Shown one piece after another: positions 61,582 through 64,000 of a DNA stretch of 64,000 nt. The DNA is taken from positions 86,485 to 150,484 of the forward strand of contig NZ_JSEP01000013.1 of assembly GCF_001624695.1 (NCBI RefSeq). Reading direction: 5' to 3'. The notes beneath the pieces were generated by a model. The model ran no database searches. It was not told where the DNA came from and worked only from the letters and a program-made list of their open reading frames with translations. Made by a program: the position numbers and the translations under genes. This DNA is from Labrenzia sp. OB1 (lineage in GTDB: Bacteria; Pseudomonadota; Alphaproteobacteria; Rhizobiales; Stappiaceae). Numbering within the stretch: the stretch's first letter is position 1; each line of letters opens with the position of its first letter.

Positions 61582-62094
61582 ATGTCGATTATAGATATAG
61601 TGAATTTTCTAGGCTTTTTACCGAGTGCTGAAACAGACCATAATGAACTCGATATGAGTTTAATAACTGGGGTCGCTTTAATTGAGGGTAGACTAAATCA
61701 CGACCCAATCGAAATTTTACACTATGGACTTCGACCGGAAGATGTATCGCCGAACGCACAAAATATTCGAATGAAAGCCCAATTATGGCGGGATTCTGGT
61801 GGTACTATACCAGACTGGAAGCCTCCAACAACTGAAGACGCTCGAAAAGAAATACACAATCTCACTGCTCGGCAACTCCGTTTAGGGCTTTTCCAATACG
61901 GCTGCACATTGGATCAAATTGATAGCATAATCGATTCTATTGAAGACGATATGTTGAGGGATACGGCCAAAATAGAATGGGAGTATGCAACAGAGTTAGA
62001 GCGTTTAAATCCACTCATACTTAATTTATCTGCAGATCTCGGATTGACTCCGGAGCAAGTGGATGATCTCTGGCGAGATTATGTAAATATTTGA
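61582..62094 (+). CDS. XkdW-like small phage tail protein
   Basis: 170 residues from ATG 61582, six bases after AAGGAGAG. The C-terminal half (TARQLRLGLFQYGCTLDQID, then EWEYATELERLNPLILNLSA) resembles small phage tail proteins placed after tail fibres (XkdW-like). AT-rich like the end of the fibre gene before it. Possibly assembles or chaperones the fibre. Confidence 0.6.
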   Translation: MSIIDIVNFLGFLPSAETDHNELDMSLITGVALIEGRLNHDPIEILHYGLRPEDVSPNAQNIRMKAQLWRDSGGTIPDWKPPTTEDARKEIHNLTARQLRLGLFQYGCTLDQIDSIIDSIEDDMLRDTAKIEWEYATELERLNPLILNLSADLGLTPEQVDDLWRDYVNI

Positions 62095-62338
62095 TATTTT
62101 TGATAGCCTGAAATGAGAAGCGCCGTGTGCACTGAGACCGAAGTTTGGAGCGCCGGAAGTGCGGTTCCTCTTGACCTGAGACCCAAGTCTCTTCCGCGTT
62201 AGCGCGGAGTGTCCTGAGATTGTATTCCCCTGACAGTTTGCGTTTCAGCTGATCTCCGGATTGGCTGTGGCCATGCCGCTCCTGAAGCGGGTTAGATGGT
62301 GTCACCACAACATTCATCTGACCACTTTGGAGACCAAC
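62095..62338. other. Region left of IS481 fragment
   Basis: 244 bases without a gene. Its right part probably contains the left end of the IS481-family element; ends were not determined. Confidence 0.4.
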
Positions 62339-62527
62339 ATGACCACGAAGGACAAGGTAGCACGCCGTAAGCTGTCTTTGCTCGATCTTGCCAAGGATTT
62401 GGACAACGTGTCCCGGGCCTGCCGGCTGATGGGTTACTCACGCCAGCAATTCTACGAGATCCGCCGTAACTTCCAGACCTATGGAGCCGAGGGTCTGATT
62501 GATCGCCTGCCCGGTGCCAGGGGACCT
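62339..62527 (+). pseudogene. 5' fragment of IS481-family transposase
   Basis: About 63 codons from MTTKDKVARRKLSL through the HTH core VSRACRLMGYSRQQFYEIRR to LIDRLPGARGP match the N-terminus of IS481-family transposases. The matching frame then ends in unrelated sequence next to the IS110 element. The DDE catalytic part is not present to the right. Confidence 0.75.
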
Positions 62528-62609
62528 GAACTGATGCGGTGGATGCCCCCACCCAGCGGCATCGAGTATACCAAGACGGTTCTATATTCACCGAGCGGAG
62601 GGCGCATCA

Positions 62610-63626
62610 ATGACATCGAAGATCAGCATTCTGGCGATCGACTTAGCAAAAGGCAGCTTTCAGGTTTGTGCGGTCGGATCCGATGGGACGGTTCTGTATA
62701 ATCGTGCACTGTCTCGGAACCGGTTGGCGACGCTTCTGGGCGAGCAGCCGGCCTGTGTCGTTGCTATGGAAGCATGCGCCACGTCGCATCATTGGGGCCG
62801 GATGGCACAGTCTCACGGTCATGAAGTGCGTCTGGTGCCGGCGGCGTATGTGAAACCGTTCGTCAAGCGCCAGAAGAATGACCGCGCGGACGCGGAGGCT
62901 ATCGCAGAAGCAGCCATGCGCCCGACAATGCGGTTCGTGGCAGTGAAGAGTGTCGAAACCCAGGGTCGTGCTGTCGCGTTCCGCACCCACCAATGCTTGG
63001 TCCGGCAGCGCACGCAGCTCATCAATGCGCTCCGCGGACATCTGGCCGAATTCGGGCTGGTGGCGCCGAAGGGACCGGCGAGCCTGAAATTACTCGAGAA
63101 TGCGCTGGCGGACGAGAGCAGCGACCTGCCTGACCCCGTTCGGGAGATGGGGGCGGTGTATCTCGAGCAGATAGCGCGGCTGACCGACGTGATCGAACGG
63201 CTGGCAACCGAGTTGGAGGATGCATCGAAGACAGATTGTGAGTTGCGGCGGCTTTGCACCATCCCCGGAATCGGGCCCGTGACGGTGGGTGCCGTCGCGG
63301 CGTTCGCACCCGATCTCGACACTTTTGACAGTGGGCGGAACTTTGCGGCCTGGCTCGGCCTTGTGCCACGGCAGAGGTCCACGGGGGGCAAGGCCAGGTT
63401 GGGGGCGGTCAGCAAGATGGGGCAGACCGATATCCGCCGACTGCTAATCGTCGGAGCGATGAGCGTGATCCGCTGGGTGGTCCGAAAGGGTGGCAGTTCG
63501 AATCGCTGGCTCGCTGCCCTCGTAGCACGCAAGCCCAGGATGGTCGCGGCCGTTGCGCTGGCGAATAAAATGGCCCGGATGATCTGGGCCATGTCAACCA
63601 AGCAAGAGGATTATCGAATGGCGTGA
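62610..63626 (+). CDS. IS110/IS1111-family transposase
   Basis: 338 residues, near full length and uninterrupted. N-terminal DEDD domain: AIDLAKGSFQ (catalytic Asp), VAMEACATSHHW (Glu), KNDRADAEAIAEAA (Asp). C-terminal part: IPGIGPVTVGAVAAF (helix-hairpin-helix) and RQRSTGGKARLGAVSKMG with the conserved Ser. Likely able to transpose. It lies right of a cut IS481 gene, which suggests it was the interrupting element, although the other half is not seen to its right. Confidence 0.9.
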   Translation: MTSKISILAIDLAKGSFQVCAVGSDGTVLYNRALSRNRLATLLGEQPACVVAMEACATSHHWGRMAQSHGHEVRLVPAAYVKPFVKRQKNDRADAEAIAEAAMRPTMRFVAVKSVETQGRAVAFRTHQCLVRQRTQLINALRGHLAEFGLVAPKGPASLKLLENALADESSDLPDPVREMGAVYLEQIARLTDVIERLATELEDASKTDCELRRLCTIPGIGPVTVGAVAAFAPDLDTFDSGRNFAAWLGLVPRQRSTGGKARLGAVSKMGQTDIRRLLIVGAMSVIRWVVRKGGSSNRWLAALVARKPRMVAAVALANKMARMIWAMSTKQEDYRMA

Positions 63627-63953
63627 CCTGAAACCGAGAAGGGAAAAGGCACGACATGGCCGCAAGGCCTGGGTGAGCGATCGACGAGGAGTACGCGACA
63701 CGGACTTCGAAGTTCAAGGCAGGGAAAATCAGACCCGGGGCTCGAGCGCTTGCAGCTCTCTGAACCGATGTGAACCCAGCTTTCCGAACAGCATACCGGC
63801 CCGTGGCGTTATCGAAGGCCACAATCTGAGGCCTGACACACGTCCGATCGAAGACCCCGCCGAAAAATCGAAGATAAAGCTTGCCAAACAGGGGGCATCC
63901 ACACACGCCCCGGGTTTGCCGGAGGCTCCAACTCCTGAGTAGGATGGAGCACG
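63627..63953. other. Region between IS110 and IS3 elements
   Basis: 327 bases with no supported gene. It should include the right end of the IS110-type element and the left end of the IS3-family element; neither boundary could be placed. Confidence 0.4.
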
Positions 63954-64000
63954 ATGAGCAAAACGACGAACAAGTTTTCCGCTGAAGTCCGCAAGCGGGC
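63954..64000 (+). CDS. Start of IS3-family transposase orfA (partial)
   Basis: The first 15 codons, MSKTTNKFSAEVRKR, match the N-terminus of IS3-family orfA proteins of the HTH_Tnp_1 type. GGAG lies four bases before the ATG. The gene continues beyond the right edge. Confidence 0.7.
   Translation, partial: MSKTTNKFSAEVRKR

Noticed and set aside
47752..62094. A complete prophage
   Set aside because: No capsid, portal, terminase, tape measure, integrase or lysis genes are seen; the tail-like genes are two separate small groups with host genes between.

Overview
The window looks like chromosomal DNA of a GC-rich alphaproteobacterium. Tight operons, three solute-import operons of ABC or TRAP type with their own regulators, a malonate (mat) locus and Gly-rich autotransporters suggest a marine Roseibium/Labrenzia-like or related member of Hyphomicrobiales/Rhodobacterales. 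The lineage is an inference from gene content; there is no rRNA or tRNA in the window.

Layout. 3-6728: a giant Gly-rich autotransporter whose signal peptide is visible but whose start codon lies off the left edge. 6812-8460: an MFS transporter and the tail of a decayed M20-type amidohydrolase. 8783-13222: a six-TM protein joining WD40-like repeats and a BNR/Ycf48-like segment to a KAP P-loop NTPase. 13402-20192: a ribose-type ABC operon (GntR/FCD regulator, binding protein, double ATPase, two permeases, SMP-30 lactonase), all on the minus strand. 20451-23168: a small phage-type control cassette (S24/LexA-like repressor, matching TACGC-N5-GCGTA operators, four small genes, strong terminator). 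23168-30089: an amidase, DUF2848, TRAP and DUF1445 operon with a divergent LysR gene. 30584-39121: a LacI-controlled ABC operon with two ATPases, a 62-residue membrane protein and a fused dihydroxyacetone-type kinase. 39170-45672: malonyl-CoA synthetase, malonyl-CoA decarboxylase and a TRAP malonate transporter with a divergent MatR-like GntR regulator.

From about 45.9 kb the content becomes accessory: a peptidoglycan-binding-domain protein, a 9-bp tandem repeat, an orphan Hpt protein, then a cassette of DUF6916-like protein, GNAT acetyltransferase, beta-propeller-like protein and three tail-collar (MdpB-like) paralogues. Next come an autotransporter with eight exact 354-bp repeats (52.0-57.0 kb), a divergent RidA/Lrp pair, a small membrane-anchored protein, and a phage-tail-like module (unknown protein, collagen-like fibre, XkdW-like small protein). 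The right edge is an insertion-sequence pile-up: an IS481 fragment cut short next to an intact IS110/IS1111 transposase, then the start of an IS3-family orfA.

The catabolic loci share one design: a regulator beside or divergent from its operon, a palindromic operator near the promoter, and often a hairpin just after the binding-protein gene, which would let the binding protein be made in excess over the membrane subunits. The most unusual items are the WD40-KAP fusion, the amidase/DUF2848/TRAP/DUF1445 operon with no assigned substrate, the repressor cassette, and the tail-collar cassette found without a recognisable phage.
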